Shown here one piece after another: positions 43,611 through 53,795 of a DNA stretch of 64,000 bases. Below the pieces are notes generated by a model. The model saw only the letters and a program-made list of their open reading frames with translations. It did not search any database and was not told where the DNA came from. The DNA is from Chitinophaga cymbidii (GTDB lineage Bacteria > Bacteroidota > Bacteroidia > Chitinophagales > Chitinophagaceae), in assembly GCF_007992715.1 (NCBI RefSeq), contig NZ_BKAU01000003.1, forward strand, positions 1-64,000, written 5' to 3'. Numbering within the stretch: position 1 is the stretch's first letter; each line of letters opens with the position of its first letter. Position numbers and translations under genes: made by a program.

Positions 43611-45716
43611 GTGAAGTATTTTCCAGAGTCGGCGCCGGTGCAGTTGGAATTTGACAAGGTAAAAGGATTATTGCAGGAGCATTGTAAAACGGAGTTGGGC
43701 AAACAAATGGCCGGAGAACTGCGACTGCATACCCATATAGATTACGTGAGAACCGCGCTGCAGCAGGCGCATGAATATAAACAGCTGATACTGCTGCAAC
43801 AGCATTTCCCCAACGACTTTGTGCTGAACCTCCGCAGGGAACTCCGCCTCCTGGAGATCCAGGGATCGGTGCTCACCGGGGAACAGTTCATGCAGCTCAG
43901 GAAGCTGGCGGACAACATGAGCAGCATCGCGCGTTTTTTTGACGCCGACAGAAAAGTGACCTATGCGGGATTGTATGAGGTCATTGCGAAGACATATTAC
44001 GAAAAGAAGATCATTTCGCTGATAGATGAAGTGCTGGACGAAGCGGGGCAGGTGCGGGACAATGCCACGCCCGAGCTGGCGAAGATCAGGATGTCCCTCT
44101 TCCGGAAGCGGACGGAGCTGCGCAGGGTGTTTGACCGCATCCTTGGCAAGCTGCAGAAACAGGGCTACCTGGCGGACATTGAAGAAAGCTTTCTGAACGG
44201 ACGAAGGGTAGTGGCCATTTTTGCCGAACAGAAACGCATGGTGAAAGGAATCCTGCACGGTGAGTCAGATACCCGCCGTACCGCGTTCCTGGAACCGGAG
44301 GAAACCATTCAGCTGAATAACGAAGTGTTCTCGCTGGAAAGGGATGAACAACGCGAGGTCTACAAGATCCTGCGCACCCTTACAGCACAGCTCCAGCAGT
44401 ACCACTCCCTGCTGGAAGGCTATCATGATATCCTCGGCATCTTCGATTTCATCCGGGCCAAAGCCCGGCTCGCCCTGGACATCAACGGCAACTACCCGAC
44501 GCTCGTGCCGCATGCGCAGGTGCATCTCGTAGAAGCCTATCACCCATTGCTGCTATTGTATAACCGCAAACAGGGCAAGCCCACCATTCCCGTTAATATG
44601 TCGCTGGACAAGGATCATCACATCCTCGTCATCAGCGGTCCGAATGCCGGGGGAAAAACGGTGACGCTGAAGACCGTAGGGCTGATACAACTCATGCTGC
44701 AGGCGGGCCTGCTGGTGCCGGTACATCCCACCAGCCAGCTCGGCATCTTCCGTCAGCTGATGATCCACATCGGCGACACGCAAAGCCTGGAGTTTGAACT
44801 AAGTACCTACAGCTCGCACCTGAAGAACATGAAGCACTTCATGGAGAACGCCAACGGCAAAACGCTGTTCTTCATCGATGAGCTGGGCAGTGGCTCCGAT
44901 CCCAACCTGGGCGGCGCTTTTGCCGAAGTGATCATGGAAGAGCTGGCCCGGAAACACGCTTTCGGCATCGTCACCACCCACTACCTCAACCTCAAGATCA
45001 TGGCAGGAAAGGTGAAAGGGATCGTGAACGCCGCCATGGCCTTTGATGAAGAGAACCTGCAACCCATGTACAAGCTGATCGTAGGGAAACCCGGCAGCTC
45101 GTACACGTTTTCCATCGCGCAGCGCATCGGGCTGGACCAGTCGCTGATCAACCGCGCGAGAAAACTGGTGGATGAAGGACATTTCCGGCTGGACAAGCTG
45201 TTGAATAAAGCGGAACAGGACCTGCAGAAAGTGGAAAGCAGGGAAAAGGAGCTGCAGAAGCTGCTTCGTGAGAATGAAAGACTGAAGAAAGAATATGAAG
45301 TGCTGTCAGACAAGGAACGTGTGCAGCAGCAATACAACATCCTGAAGCTGCAGAACAAGATCCGCGAAGAAGAGATCATTTACCTGAAAGACATGGAGCG
45401 CAAGCTCAAACAGATCGTAGCGGAGTGGAAGCGGACGGATGACAAGCAGAAGGTGATCAAGCAGGCCGAAGCATTGCTCTTCCGCCGGAAAGAAAAAGCG
45501 ATCAATGAAAAGATCCAGAAAAAAGTGCAGGACAAGTTCGAGGAGATCAAAGGCGACATAAAGATCGGGGACCGTGTAAAAATAAAAGTCAATAACCAGG
45601 TAGGAACAGTAACAGCGCTCCGCAACAAGAATGCGATCGTACAGGTAGGGAACATTCCCATCACCGTAAAAATAAATGACCTGGTACTCGTCCGGGAAAA
45701 GCAAAAGGTGGAATAA
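43611..45716 (+). CDS. MutS2 family ATPase lacking the Smr domain
   Basis: A 701-residue MutS2-like ATPase. The N-terminal core and lever helices are present (about 1-290). Walker A is GPNAGGKT at 343-350, Walker B lies in LFFIDELGSGSDP (about 421-433), and the signature EFELSTYSSHLKNM precedes it. A long coiled coil (about 520-640) and a small KOW-like beta domain (about 650-698, KIGDRVKIKVNNQVGTVTAL) end the protein. Standard MutS2 is about 780 residues and ends in a Smr nuclease domain, which is absent here. MutS2 acts on recombination intermediates or collided ribosomes. The start is GTG; an in-frame stop lies 18 bases upstream. Confidence 0.88.
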   Translation: MKYFPESAPVQLEFDKVKGLLQEHCKTELGKQMAGELRLHTHIDYVRTALQQAHEYKQLILLQQHFPNDFVLNLRRELRLLEIQGSVLTGEQFMQLRKLADNMSSIARFFDADRKVTYAGLYEVIAKTYYEKKIISLIDEVLDEAGQVRDNATPELAKIRMSLFRKRTELRRVFDRILGKLQKQGYLADIEESFLNGRRVVAIFAEQKRMVKGILHGESDTRRTAFLEPEETIQLNNEVFSLERDEQREVYKILRTLTAQLQQYHSLLEGYHDILGIFDFIRAKARLALDINGNYPTLVPHAQVHLVEAYHPLLLLYNRKQGKPTIPVNMSLDKDHHILVISGPNAGGKTVTLKTVGLIQLMLQAGLLVPVHPTSQLGIFRQLMIHIGDTQSLEFELSTYSSHLKNMKHFMENANGKTLFFIDELGSGSDPNLGGAFAEVIMEELARKHAFGIVTTHYLNLKIMAGKVKGIVNAAMAFDEENLQPMYKLIVGKPGSSYTFSIAQRIGLDQSLINRARKLVDEGHFRLDKLLNKAEQDLQKVESREKELQKLLRENERLKKEYEVLSDKERVQQQYNILKLQNKIREEEIIYLKDMERKLKQIVAEWKRTDDKQKVIKQAEALLFRRKEKAINEKIQKKVQDKFEEIKGDIKIGDRVKIKVNNQVGTVTALRNKNAIVQVGNIPITVKINDLVLVREKQKVE

Positions 45717-45752
45717 CCACCGCACCATTTAACCTGATAAAATTCGTATCTC

Positions 45753-46640
45753 ATGCAACTGACTAAATATAGCCGTACATCGCTCATTAGCGTCGGGGAT
45801 CCGGAGAGTATCACCGAAAGCTCTCAGTTTGTCATCCAGTTGATGCACCTGAAAGATCTCAACTGGGAAGGGTTAAACATGCCCCGCCGTCACGATGGCT
45901 ATAACATAAATATATTGCTGAAAGGTTCAGTTACCGGGTATATCGACTTCGAAAAACATACTATCCACGCGCCGGCTATTATCATGCTGGAGCCGGACCA
46001 GGTACATCAGCATAGCATGAGCACCGATGCAGAAGTGCTCACGTTGTATTTCACACACGACTTTCTCATTACGGAAACACTCGGTGTGCTGAGCTGCTGG
46101 CAGTGCATATTCAAGGATAACATCGTGCATCTGGATGAAAGCCAGCTGCAGGAAGTGCTGTCCTTCGCGCGCATCCTGCTCCATGAGTACCGGAACGACA
46201 AGCCGCGCAAGGAAGCCGTGATCCGGAACGTGCTGAGCGCCTTCATCATTGCCTGTGGGCGTATCGCGCGGCCGGAGAACGACGAGGATTTCCGGGCGGA
46301 CATTTCCATCAACGGCCTCGGCATCCAGTTCAAAGTACTGGTAGACCAGCATTTCAGGGAAAAAGTGCAGGTATCCGACTACGCGGAAATGCTGCATGTA
46401 ACGCCCGGTCATCTTAACGATACGGTAAAAAATGCCATCGGCCGCAGCGCCAAGCAGATCATCGATGCGAAGCGCATCATGGAGGCAAAACGGTTGTTGT
46501 TCTGGCAAAGGCTGTCTGTAAAGCAGATAGCGGGGGAACTGAATTTTGACGACGATGCTTATTTTTCGCGGTTCTTTAAAAAGCATACAGGATTGACGCC
46601 GGCAGGATTTCAAAAGACTATCCGTGAAAAGTACAACTAA
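45753..46640 (+). CDS. AraC family transcriptional regulator
   Basis: A 295-residue regulator with a cupin-like N-terminal domain (about 40-150, RRHDGYNINILLKGSVTGYIDFEKHTI, then MLEPDQVHQH) and a C-terminal AraC domain (about 195-292, VSDYAEMLHVTPGHLNDTVKNAIG, then SVKQIAGELNFDDDAYFSRFFKKHTGLTP). It lies 36 bases after mutS2 and 375 bases before the efflux operon on the same strand. Control of the efflux operon is a reasonable guess from position and from the common pairing of AraC regulators with RND pumps. Confidence 0.9.
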   Translation: MQLTKYSRTSLISVGDPESITESSQFVIQLMHLKDLNWEGLNMPRRHDGYNINILLKGSVTGYIDFEKHTIHAPAIIMLEPDQVHQHSMSTDAEVLTLYFTHDFLITETLGVLSCWQCIFKDNIVHLDESQLQEVLSFARILLHEYRNDKPRKEAVIRNVLSAFIIACGRIARPENDEDFRADISINGLGIQFKVLVDQHFREKVQVSDYAEMLHVTPGHLNDTVKNAIGRSAKQIIDAKRIMEAKRLLFWQRLSVKQIAGELNFDDDAYFSRFFKKHTGLTPAGFQKTIREKYN

Positions 46641-47015
46641 ACCCCCAATTTGGAACATACATCGTATAGCTTAAACGTATTACATTTGCAATGTCAATTC
46701 AACGCATCAATTCGATAAGATTATGAAAATGTAATCAGTCCATCATCCCCCCTCGCTTTTTTTTACGACAGCAGTAACAAAAAGCAATCTCAAACGATGA
46801 TGGATATACTGCAAGCCCAGGCAGTTGTTTAGTCTTCCTTTTTTCACACCATGTTTTGAATACACAGGCATTTTTGTGCCCGTATGTTCTCTATGTTAAC
46901 TGCTTTTTTGCACAAAAGAAGCGGTAAAGCATACGCCATGCCTGATATGTTCAATATCATATCTGCCCTGGCGGCTTAAATCAAACGCACGTTAAATTCT
47001 ATAATATAATAACAC
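46641..47015. other. Upstream region of the RND efflux operon
   Basis: This 375-base gap holds no gene I can support. Candidate control elements are an isolated -7-like TACATTTG at 46681-46688 with no matching -33, a short dyad ACATTTGCAATGT overlapping it, and a dyad GATATG/CATATC at 46944-46963, about 50 bases before the adaptor gene. The start of the efflux transcript is not resolved. Confidence 0.4.
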
Positions 47016-48197
47016 ATGAAACGATTACTGAAAAAAATGATCACACATACGCCACTCCGTTACGCACCAGGCATCCTGATGTTGGCTGTACTACTATATG
47101 GCTGTTCAGCTCCCCAGGCAGGTACGCCTCAGCAAGGGCCTCCGCAGTTGCCGGTGATGGTAGTTGCATCGGCCCCGGCTACTACGTACCTGGAATTTCC
47201 CGCTTCGCTGGAAGGAAAGGTGAATGTAGACGTGCGCCCGCAGGTGTCCGGCTATCTGGAAAAAATATTTGTAGATGAAGGCGCGCATGTAAAAGCAGGG
47301 CAGCCCTTGTTTAAAATAGACCCGAAAGTATATGCTGAACAACTGAACGGCGCCAGCTCCAACCAGCTTGCAGCACAGGCGAACGTTGAAAAGGCGAAGG
47401 TGGAAGTGGACCGCCTGGAACCCCTGGTAGCCAGCAACGTGGTTTCTGACGTACAATTGAAAACAGCGAAAGCAAACTATGAGGTAGCGAAGGCTGCTTT
47501 AGCCCAGGCCAAAGCGGCAGTAGGCAGTGCGCGGATCAATGTAGGCTATACCCTCGTCACCGCACCGGTGAACGGCTATATAGGAAGGATTCCTTATAAA
47601 GTAGGCGCCCTGGTAAGCAACACCGATGCCCAGCCCCTCACCGTGCTTTCCGAAGTACATGAAATGTACGCCTACTTTTCAATGAGCGAAGCGGACTTCA
47701 TCACATTCAAGAACAATTTTCCAGGCAAAACGCTTGAAGAGAAACTGAAGAACGCACCTCCGGTAGAGCTGATACTGGCAGATAACAGTACGTTCTCCCA
47801 GAAAGGGAAAATAGGAGCGGTAGAAGGCCAGTTCGATAAAACAACCGGCGCCATCACCTTCCGCGCCACCTTCCCGAATGCGGACGGCATACTGCGTACA
47901 GGCAACACCGGCAAAGTAAGGTTCGCACGGGAAGTTCCCGCCGCCATTACCATACCGCAGGAAGCTACATTCGAGATCCAGGACAAAGTGCTGGTATATA
48001 CAGTAGCTGACAGCAACAAAGTAGCCAGCAGACCCATCCGCATCGCCGGTAAAACAGCCAACTTTTATTTTGTAAGCGACGGACTGAAAGCAGGCGAAAG
48101 GATCGTTTTGTCCGGAACAGCCAATTTAAAGGATGGAGCTGTAATCACACCACAGCCGGTACCGGCGGATAGCGTGCTCAAATCAAAACAATTGTAA
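47016..48197 (+). CDS. RND efflux periplasmic adaptor lipoprotein
   Basis: Membrane-fusion protein (393 residues) linking the inner-membrane pump to the outer-membrane channel. The lipobox LYGC sets lipidated Cys at 30. Domains in order are the biotinyl-lipoyl half (about 60-100, VDVRPQVSGYLEKIFVDEGAHVKAGQPLFKID), an alpha hairpin (about 105-165), the second lipoyl half and beta barrel (about 170-290), and the membrane-proximal domain to about 380. It is the first gene of a three-gene operon; the pump follows after 55 bases. Confidence 0.94.
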   Translation: MKRLLKKMITHTPLRYAPGILMLAVLLYGCSAPQAGTPQQGPPQLPVMVVASAPATTYLEFPASLEGKVNVDVRPQVSGYLEKIFVDEGAHVKAGQPLFKIDPKVYAEQLNGASSNQLAAQANVEKAKVEVDRLEPLVASNVVSDVQLKTAKANYEVAKAALAQAKAAVGSARINVGYTLVTAPVNGYIGRIPYKVGALVSNTDAQPLTVLSEVHEMYAYFSMSEADFITFKNNFPGKTLEEKLKNAPPVELILADNSTFSQKGKIGAVEGQFDKTTGAITFRATFPNADGILRTGNTGKVRFAREVPAAITIPQEATFEIQDKVLVYTVADSNKVASRPIRIAGKTANFYFVSDGLKAGERIVLSGTANLKDGAVITPQPVPADSVLKSKQL

Positions 48198-48252
48198 GTA
48201 ACAGGAGGTACAAAAAATCCATTTTGCTTACGAGCTAAAAAGTGAATTCATC

Positions 48253-51200
48253 ATGTTAAGAAGATTTATATTAAGGCCGGTCCTTTCTACGGTAGTGTCC
48301 ATAATCCTGTTATTATTGGGCATCATATCATATTTCGCCCTGCCTGTTACCTTGTTCCCGGACATTGCGCCGCCCAGCGTGACGGTAACAGCTGTCTACC
48401 CCGGCGCCAACGCCGAAGTAGTGGCCCGTTCCGTGGCGAACCCGATAGAGGAATCAGTGAACGGGGTGGAGAACATGACCTACATGACCTCCAACTCCAA
48501 TAACGACGGCAGTATGGTGCTGACGGTCTTTTTTAAACAGGGGACTGATCCGGATATCGCTGCCGTAAACGTGCAGAACAGGGTATCCAAAGCCACCAGC
48601 CAGTTACCCGCGGAAGTGGTAACGGCAGGCATCAGCACGCAGAAAGTGCAGAACGGTTTCATCATGTTCATGGGTTTGTATAGTGAAAAACCTAAAGAAT
48701 ACGATGAAAAATTCCTGCAAAACTATATCAAGATCAACCTGATCCCCCAGATCCAGCGTGTGCCCGGCGTAGCCCAGGCGCAGGTCTTTGGCGCGAAGGA
48801 CTATTCCATGCGTATCTGGTTAAAGCCGGACCGCCTTGCAGCCAATAACCTTGCCCCGCAAGACGTGCTGAACGCGATCAGGGATCAGAACATAGAATCC
48901 GCCCCGGGCCGTTTGGGCGAAAACAGCACGGAAACCTTTGAATTCGTATTGAAATACAAAGGGAAGCTGAGCCTGAATGAAGACTATGAGAATATTGTTG
49001 TAAGGGCCAACAGCGACGGGTCCATGCTTCGCCTGAAAGACGTAGCCCGTATAGAATTCGGGTCGCTCAACTACGGCGCGAACAACCTGCTGGACGGTAA
49101 ACCGGCATCTGGTTTTGCGATTATCCAGACGGCCGGCTCCAATGCCAATGAGATTCTGGAGAACATCGAACAACTGCTGGTGGATTTCAGAGCGAATCTT
49201 CCTACCGGCGTGAAGACAGTGGTGATGTACAACGCGAAGGACTTCCTGGACGCCTCCATACATCAGGTACGTGAAACGCTCGTGATCGCATTTTTGCTGG
49301 TATTCCTCGTGGTTTACATATTCCTGCAGGACCTCCGTTCTACGCTGATCCCTGCGATTGCGGTGCCGGTAGCCATTTTAGGTACGTTCTTCTTCCTGCA
49401 GCTATTCGGTTTCAGCATCAACCTGCTCACCCTGTTCGCCCTGGTGCTGGCGATCGGTATCGTGGTGGATGATGCGATAGTGGTGGTGGAAGCGGTGCAC
49501 GCCAAGATGGAACACACGCGATGGCCGGCAAGAAAAGCAACGCTGAAGTCGATGGACGAAATATCAGGAGCCGTTATTTCCATTACCCTGGTGATGATGG
49601 CGGTATTTATACCCGTTGGTTTTATGGAAGGCCCTGCCGGCGTATTCTACCGGCAGTTCGCATTCACACTGGCGATTGCCATCATGATCTCGGCGATCAA
49701 TGCATTGACCCTGAGCCCCGCGTTGTGCGCCTTGTTCTTAAAACCCGCGCACGGTGAGCATGGTGGAAAGACGGGATTTGGAAGCCGCTTCTTTAATTCT
49801 TTTAATGCCGGTTTCCGCGCTATGACGAACCGGTATATCAAGAGCCTTAATTTCCTGATCCGCAGGAAGGTAGTTGCCATCGGCCTGCTGGTGATTGTAT
49901 CCGTCATAGCTTTTATATTGGTAAGAAAGACGCCCACCGGATTTATTCCTACGGAAGACCAGGGCTTCGTATTATATGCACTGAACACACCTCCGGGCAG
50001 CTCATTGGACAGAACGCACAAGTCCACGCAGAAATTGGACGAAACGATCCGCCAGTTCCCCTCAGTGAAACATACCTGGACGGTGGACGGCTTTAACTTT
50101 ATCAGCAATGCCGCCGCATCCCCGTATGCCGCAGGTTTTATACGCCTGAAAGAAAAAGGGGAGAGAGGGGATGTGGAGAACATCGACGAGGTCACCGGCA
50201 TGATGTATGGGCCGGCAAGCCAGCTGAAAGATGCCAGCGCCTTCTTCTTTACCTTCCCTACAGTACAGGGCTTTGGTAACGTGAGCGGTTTTGAGTTCAT
50301 GTTGCAGGATAAGCAGGGCCGCCCGCTGGACCAGCTGGGTAACAGTGCCTGGGCTTTCATCGGTGCTTTAATGCAAAGACCGGAAATCGGCGCAGCCTTC
50401 ACCACCTTCTCCGCGGGTAACCCCCAGTATAAGGTAGAAGTGGATAATTTCAAGGCTAAACAACTAGGCGTATCCGTTAGCGATCTGATGCAAACCATGC
50501 AGATATACTACGGCAGCAGCTATGTTTCGGATTTTAACCGTTTTGGGAAGTACTATCGTGTTGTAGCGCAGGCTGATGTACCTTATCGTAAGGATATCCA
50601 CTCGCTTGATGGTATTTACGTGAAGAACAGCCAGAACGAGATGGTGCCGGTAAAATCCATGGTGTCGCTCAAACGTGTATACGGTCCGGAAACAGTGACC
50701 CGTAACAACATGTTCAATGCCGTTACCATCAATGGTACGCCCAAGCCGGGTTACAGTACGGGCGATGCCATCAAAGCCATTGAGGAAACCGCAAAAGAAG
50801 CGTTGCCGCATGGATACGGGTACGAATGGACCGGAGCGACCCGCGAAGAGATCAGCGCCGGCGACCAGCAGATCTACATCTTCCTGCTCAGCATCCTGTT
50901 CGTATACTTCCTGCTGGCCGCTCAGTACGAAAGCTATGTGCTGCCGCTCGCAGTTATCCTGACCATCCCCACAGGTATCCTGGGTGTATTTGCCTTCATC
51001 GGTTTTGCCGGTCTGGACAACAACATCTACGTACAGATCGGTATGATCATGTTGATAGGTTTGCTGGCGAAGAACGCCATCCTGATAGTAGAATTTGCCG
51101 TGCAGCGGCGGCGCAACGGCATGGGCCTGCTTGAATCGGCGCTGGCCGGGGCAAGAGCCAGGCTGCGCCCCATCCTGATGACTTCATTCGCCTTTATCGT

Positions 51201-51426
51201 AGGTCTGATACCCCTGGTATTTGTGCAGAAAGGCTCCGCAGTGGGCAACCATTCAATTGGTTATAGCGCCATCGGCGGTATGTTGACCGGTGTAATATTG
51301 GGCGTATTCATTATTCCTGTGCTGTATGTAATATTCCAGTACTTGCAGGAAAGAATAACCGGCCGCCCTGGTTTAAGGGTCTATGAAGAAGAGATGGAAG
51401 AAGAGCTGGAAGAAGCAACCGTATAA
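48253..51426 (+). CDS. RND multidrug efflux pump, HAE1 family
   Basis: Proton-driven inner-membrane pump of 1057 residues. It has the usual twelve membrane helices and two large periplasmic loops. It starts MLRRFILRPVLSTVVSIILLLLG. The proton-relay Asp406-Asp407 in helix 4 (AIGIVVDDAIVVVEAV) match the AcrB pair in position. The second-half GLLAKNAILIVEFA motif has the relay Lys. The C-terminus is acidic (EEEMEEELEEATV), which is unusual but harmless. The close likeness to AcrB-type transporters supports drug or lipophile export and not metal export. The outer-membrane gene follows after 15 bases. Confidence 0.95.
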   Translation: MLRRFILRPVLSTVVSIILLLLGIISYFALPVTLFPDIAPPSVTVTAVYPGANAEVVARSVANPIEESVNGVENMTYMTSNSNNDGSMVLTVFFKQGTDPDIAAVNVQNRVSKATSQLPAEVVTAGISTQKVQNGFIMFMGLYSEKPKEYDEKFLQNYIKINLIPQIQRVPGVAQAQVFGAKDYSMRIWLKPDRLAANNLAPQDVLNAIRDQNIESAPGRLGENSTETFEFVLKYKGKLSLNEDYENIVVRANSDGSMLRLKDVARIEFGSLNYGANNLLDGKPASGFAIIQTAGSNANEILENIEQLLVDFRANLPTGVKTVVMYNAKDFLDASIHQVRETLVIAFLLVFLVVYIFLQDLRSTLIPAIAVPVAILGTFFFLQLFGFSINLLTLFALVLAIGIVVDDAIVVVEAVHAKMEHTRWPARKATLKSMDEISGAVISITLVMMAVFIPVGFMEGPAGVFYRQFAFTLAIAIMISAINALTLSPALCALFLKPAHGEHGGKTGFGSRFFNSFNAGFRAMTNRYIKSLNFLIRRKVVAIGLLVIVSVIAFILVRKTPTGFIPTEDQGFVLYALNTPPGSSLDRTHKSTQKLDETIRQFPSVKHTWTVDGFNFISNAAASPYAAGFIRLKEKGERGDVENIDEVTGMMYGPASQLKDASAFFFTFPTVQGFGNVSGFEFMLQDKQGRPLDQLGNSAWAFIGALMQRPEIGAAFTTFSAGNPQYKVEVDNFKAKQLGVSVSDLMQTMQIYYGSSYVSDFNRFGKYYRVVAQADVPYRKDIHSLDGIYVKNSQNEMVPVKSMVSLKRVYGPETVTRNNMFNAVTINGTPKPGYSTGDAIKAIEETAKEALPHGYGYEWTGATREEISAGDQQIYIFLLSILFVYFLLAAQYESYVLPLAVILTIPTGILGVFAFIGFAGLDNNIYVQIGMIMLIGLLAKNAILIVEFAVQRRRNGMGLLESALAGARARLRPILMTSFAFIVGLIPLVFVQKGSAVGNHSIGYSAIGGMLTGVILGVFIIPVLYVIFQYLQERITGRPGLRVYEEEMEEELEEATV

Positions 51427-51441
51427 AGTAAAACAAGGATC

Positions 51442-52851
51442 ATGACGCAATATTCAAAATATCTGATAATTATACTGGCAGCCGCTTCCTTCGCCGCGTG
51501 CAAAGTGGGTAAGGACTTCCAGCGGCCGGAAGTGGCGCTGCCATCACAATTCGGTAATACCGCCGCAACAGACAGCACCGTGGCCAAAGCGCCCTGGAAG
51601 CAGTTCTTCCCCGATCCTGCATTGCAGCAGCTGATCTCCGAAGCACTGACAGGCAACTTCGACCTGCAGATAGCGCTGAAGCGCATTGAAGCAGCTTCCG
51701 CCTACGTAAAACAGGCCAAAGCCGCCCTGCTGCCCTCCGTAACAGCCAATGCCACGGCCAATACCAACATACCGTCCAAAAACAGCCTGAACGGGCTGAG
51801 CCTGAATGAGTTCCTGAAGACCAGCCACATTGAAGACTATACGCTGGGCGTAGGCATCTCCTGGGAAATAGACGTATGGGGCAAGATCCGCCGGCAGAAA
51901 GAAGCCGCGCTGGCTTCTTACCTGCAGAGCTTCGAGGCCGCCAAGGCCGTGCAGACCGGTATCGTGGCGAACGTAGCCAACAGCTACTTCAACCTGCTGA
52001 TGCTCGATGCGCAGCTGGCCATCGCCCGCCGCAACGTTTCCCTCAGTGATACGATCGTGAACATGATCAGCATGCAAAAGACCGCCGGGGAAGTAACGGA
52101 GCTGGCCGTACAACAGGCCATCACACAGCGCCAGGCCGCGGAACTACTGATCCCTCAGCTGGAACAGGCCGCCGCGATACAGGAAAATGCCATCCGCATC
52201 CTCACCGGGCAACTACCGGGTACGGTTATACGGAACGGCACGCTCGAACGTTTCCCGCTGTGGGACAGTCTGCATACCGGCGTACCCACGGAAGTGATCG
52301 CCAACCGCCCGGACGTGAAAGCCTCCGAACTGAGTCTGAAAGCCGCCAATGCCAATGTGGGCGTAGCACAGGGAAGCATGTATCCCACGTTAAGCCTCAC
52401 GGCCAACGGGGGGCTCAATGCTTACGAGATAGGGAAGTGGTTCTCCATGCCCAACTCGCTGTTCGGCACCGTAGCCGGGAACATCGCGCAGCCCGTATTC
52501 CAGCAGCGCCGCTTAAAGACGCAGCTGGAAGTGGCCAAAGTGGAACGCGACCAGGCCGTGATCTCCTTCCGCCAGGCAGTGACCAACGCCGTGCGTGAAG
52601 TCACCGATGCGCTCGTGCAGCTGGACAAGCTGCAGGACCAGCAGGAGATAGCCGCATCCAGGCTGCAAACCACGCAGCAGGCCGTATTCAATGCCCGCCT
52701 GCTCTTCCGCAGCGGCCTCGCTAATTACCTCGAAGTCATCTCCGCCCAGAGCAACAGCCTCCAGGCCGAGCTGACACAGGTAGATATCCGCCGCCAGCGC
52801 CTGACAGCGATGGTAGACCTCTACCGCTCACTGGGCGGCGGCTATCAATAA
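51442..52851 (+). CDS. Outer-membrane efflux channel lipoprotein (TolC/NodT family)
   Basis: A 469-residue trimeric channel subunit that lets the RND pump expel substrates across the outer membrane. The lipobox FAAC sets lipidated Cys at 20, followed by KVGKDFQRPEVALPSQF as in NodT-type proteins. Two OEP repeats make up the body (about 50-240 and 255-460), each with long coiled helices (LQIALKRIEAASAYVKQAKAALLPSV, VRPDVKASELSLKAANANVGVAQGSMYP-like segments). It is the last gene of the operon. A 12-base duplication (AGGCTATCAATA) follows directly at the stop codon. Confidence 0.94.
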   Translation: MTQYSKYLIIILAAASFAACKVGKDFQRPEVALPSQFGNTAATDSTVAKAPWKQFFPDPALQQLISEALTGNFDLQIALKRIEAASAYVKQAKAALLPSVTANATANTNIPSKNSLNGLSLNEFLKTSHIEDYTLGVGISWEIDVWGKIRRQKEAALASYLQSFEAAKAVQTGIVANVANSYFNLLMLDAQLAIARRNVSLSDTIVNMISMQKTAGEVTELAVQQAITQRQAAELLIPQLEQAAAIQENAIRILTGQLPGTVIRNGTLERFPLWDSLHTGVPTEVIANRPDVKASELSLKAANANVGVAQGSMYPTLSLTANGGLNAYEIGKWFSMPNSLFGTVAGNIAQPVFQQRRLKTQLEVAKVERDQAVISFRQAVTNAVREVTDALVQLDKLQDQQEIAASRLQTTQQAVFNARLLFRSGLANYLEVISAQSNSLQAELTQVDIRRQRLTAMVDLYRSLGGGYQ

Positions 52852-52992
52852 GGCTATCAATAGAAGAAAAGGGAATTGATGACAGGTGATAGTTGTTCAT
52901 TAAACAAAGACAAACAGACAGGTTTAAGGGAATCAATGCAGATAGCAACTGTCATCTGTCAACAGTGACCTTTCTTCATGAACATCAGGTTT

Positions 52993-53035
52993 AACCGGTA
53001 AACGCAGCCTCGACGGGCGGTTTACCGGTTTTTTT
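52993..53035 (+). terminator. Terminator of the RND efflux operon
   Basis: AACCGGTAAAC (52993-53003) and GTTTACCGGTT (53020-53030) form a perfect 11-bp stem followed by a T run to 53035. It lies about 140 bases after the stop of the channel gene, with no gene between. Confidence 0.88.
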
Positions 53036-53069
53036 ATACGTACGTCTGTCCATTTTTTAACCCGTTCTC

Positions 53070-53098
53070 TTGTTTTTCTCATCAAATTGCTACTTTTG
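53070..53098 (+). promoter_or_regulatory. Promoter of the locus-2 sigma factor
   Basis: TTG (53070-53072) is followed after 18 bases by TACTTTTG (53091-53098), matching the Bacteroidota -33/-7 consensus. The start should be near 53105, about 50 bases before the ATG. It looks like a housekeeping promoter, so basal sigma expression is expected. Confidence 0.7.
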
Positions 53099-53155
53099 AC
53101 AAGTATCAACCAGGTATCGATCAAAATCAGAAATTTGCCATCCCATCCCCCCGAT

Positions 53156-53731
53156 ATGGAAAAAGAGCTGCTGTCACAGATTGCAGAAGGCAATGAACGC
53201 GCGTTCAGGCAATTCTATGATCTGTACTGGGCAAAGCTGTACGGCTACCTGATCAGGATCATCAAATCCCCGGAGATCACCGAAGAGATCGTGATAGACA
53301 TCTTCCTGAAATTATGGACAGGCCGGGAACTGCTGCTGGATATCCAGCATCTGGATGCCTTCCTGCGAAAAGTAGCCTACAACAAAGCCATGGATTTTTT
53401 CAAGATAGCCAGTCGCGATGAAAAGCTGAAGCGGATCGTTGCGCGTGAAATGGAAACGGAGGAAACCTGTGGCGCCGATCACCGGCTGCTGGATGGCGAA
53501 TCGCGTGACATCCTTCAGCAGGCTATTCTTCAGCTATCTCCCCAACGCCGCCTTATTTTTACCCTCAGCAGGGAAAAGGGATTAACACATGACCAGATAG
53601 CCCGGCAACTCAACTTATCCAGGAATACCGTCCGCAATAGTATGGCGGAAGCCCTGAAATCCATCCGCCATTACCTGAAAAGTAATGATATCGAACCCCT
53701 GATAGCGCTTGGCGTATTCTTCAGATGCTGA
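53156..53731 (+). CDS. ECF RNA polymerase sigma factor, locus 2
   Basis: Sigma-70 family factor of 191 residues. The ATG at 53156 is chosen because it falls after the mapped promoter and starts the conserved region (MEKELLSQIAEGNERAFRQFYDLYW); an upstream in-frame start at 53087 would lie inside the promoter. Region 2 is about 12-80 and region 4 about 120-175 (LSPQRRLIFTLSREKGLTHDQIARQLNLSRNTVRNSMAEAL). It is paired with the FecR gene 64 bases downstream and should drive the SusC operon behind it. Confidence 0.93.
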   Translation: MEKELLSQIAEGNERAFRQFYDLYWAKLYGYLIRIIKSPEITEEIVIDIFLKLWTGRELLLDIQHLDAFLRKVAYNKAMDFFKIASRDEKLKRIVAREMETEETCGADHRLLDGESRDILQQAILQLSPQRRLIFTLSREKGLTHDQIARQLNLSRNTVRNSMAEALKSIRHYLKSNDIEPLIALGVFFRC

Positions 53732-53795
53732 CCCCGGAAAAAATTATTACCCGGCCGCAATAGTACCACCCCCTTTTTTTAGCCGTCTTATAATT

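Noticed and set aside
52840..52862. Tandem 12-base duplication at the stop codon of the efflux channel gene
   Set aside because: A simple slippage duplication that adds nothing to the protein, because the stop codon lies between the copies.
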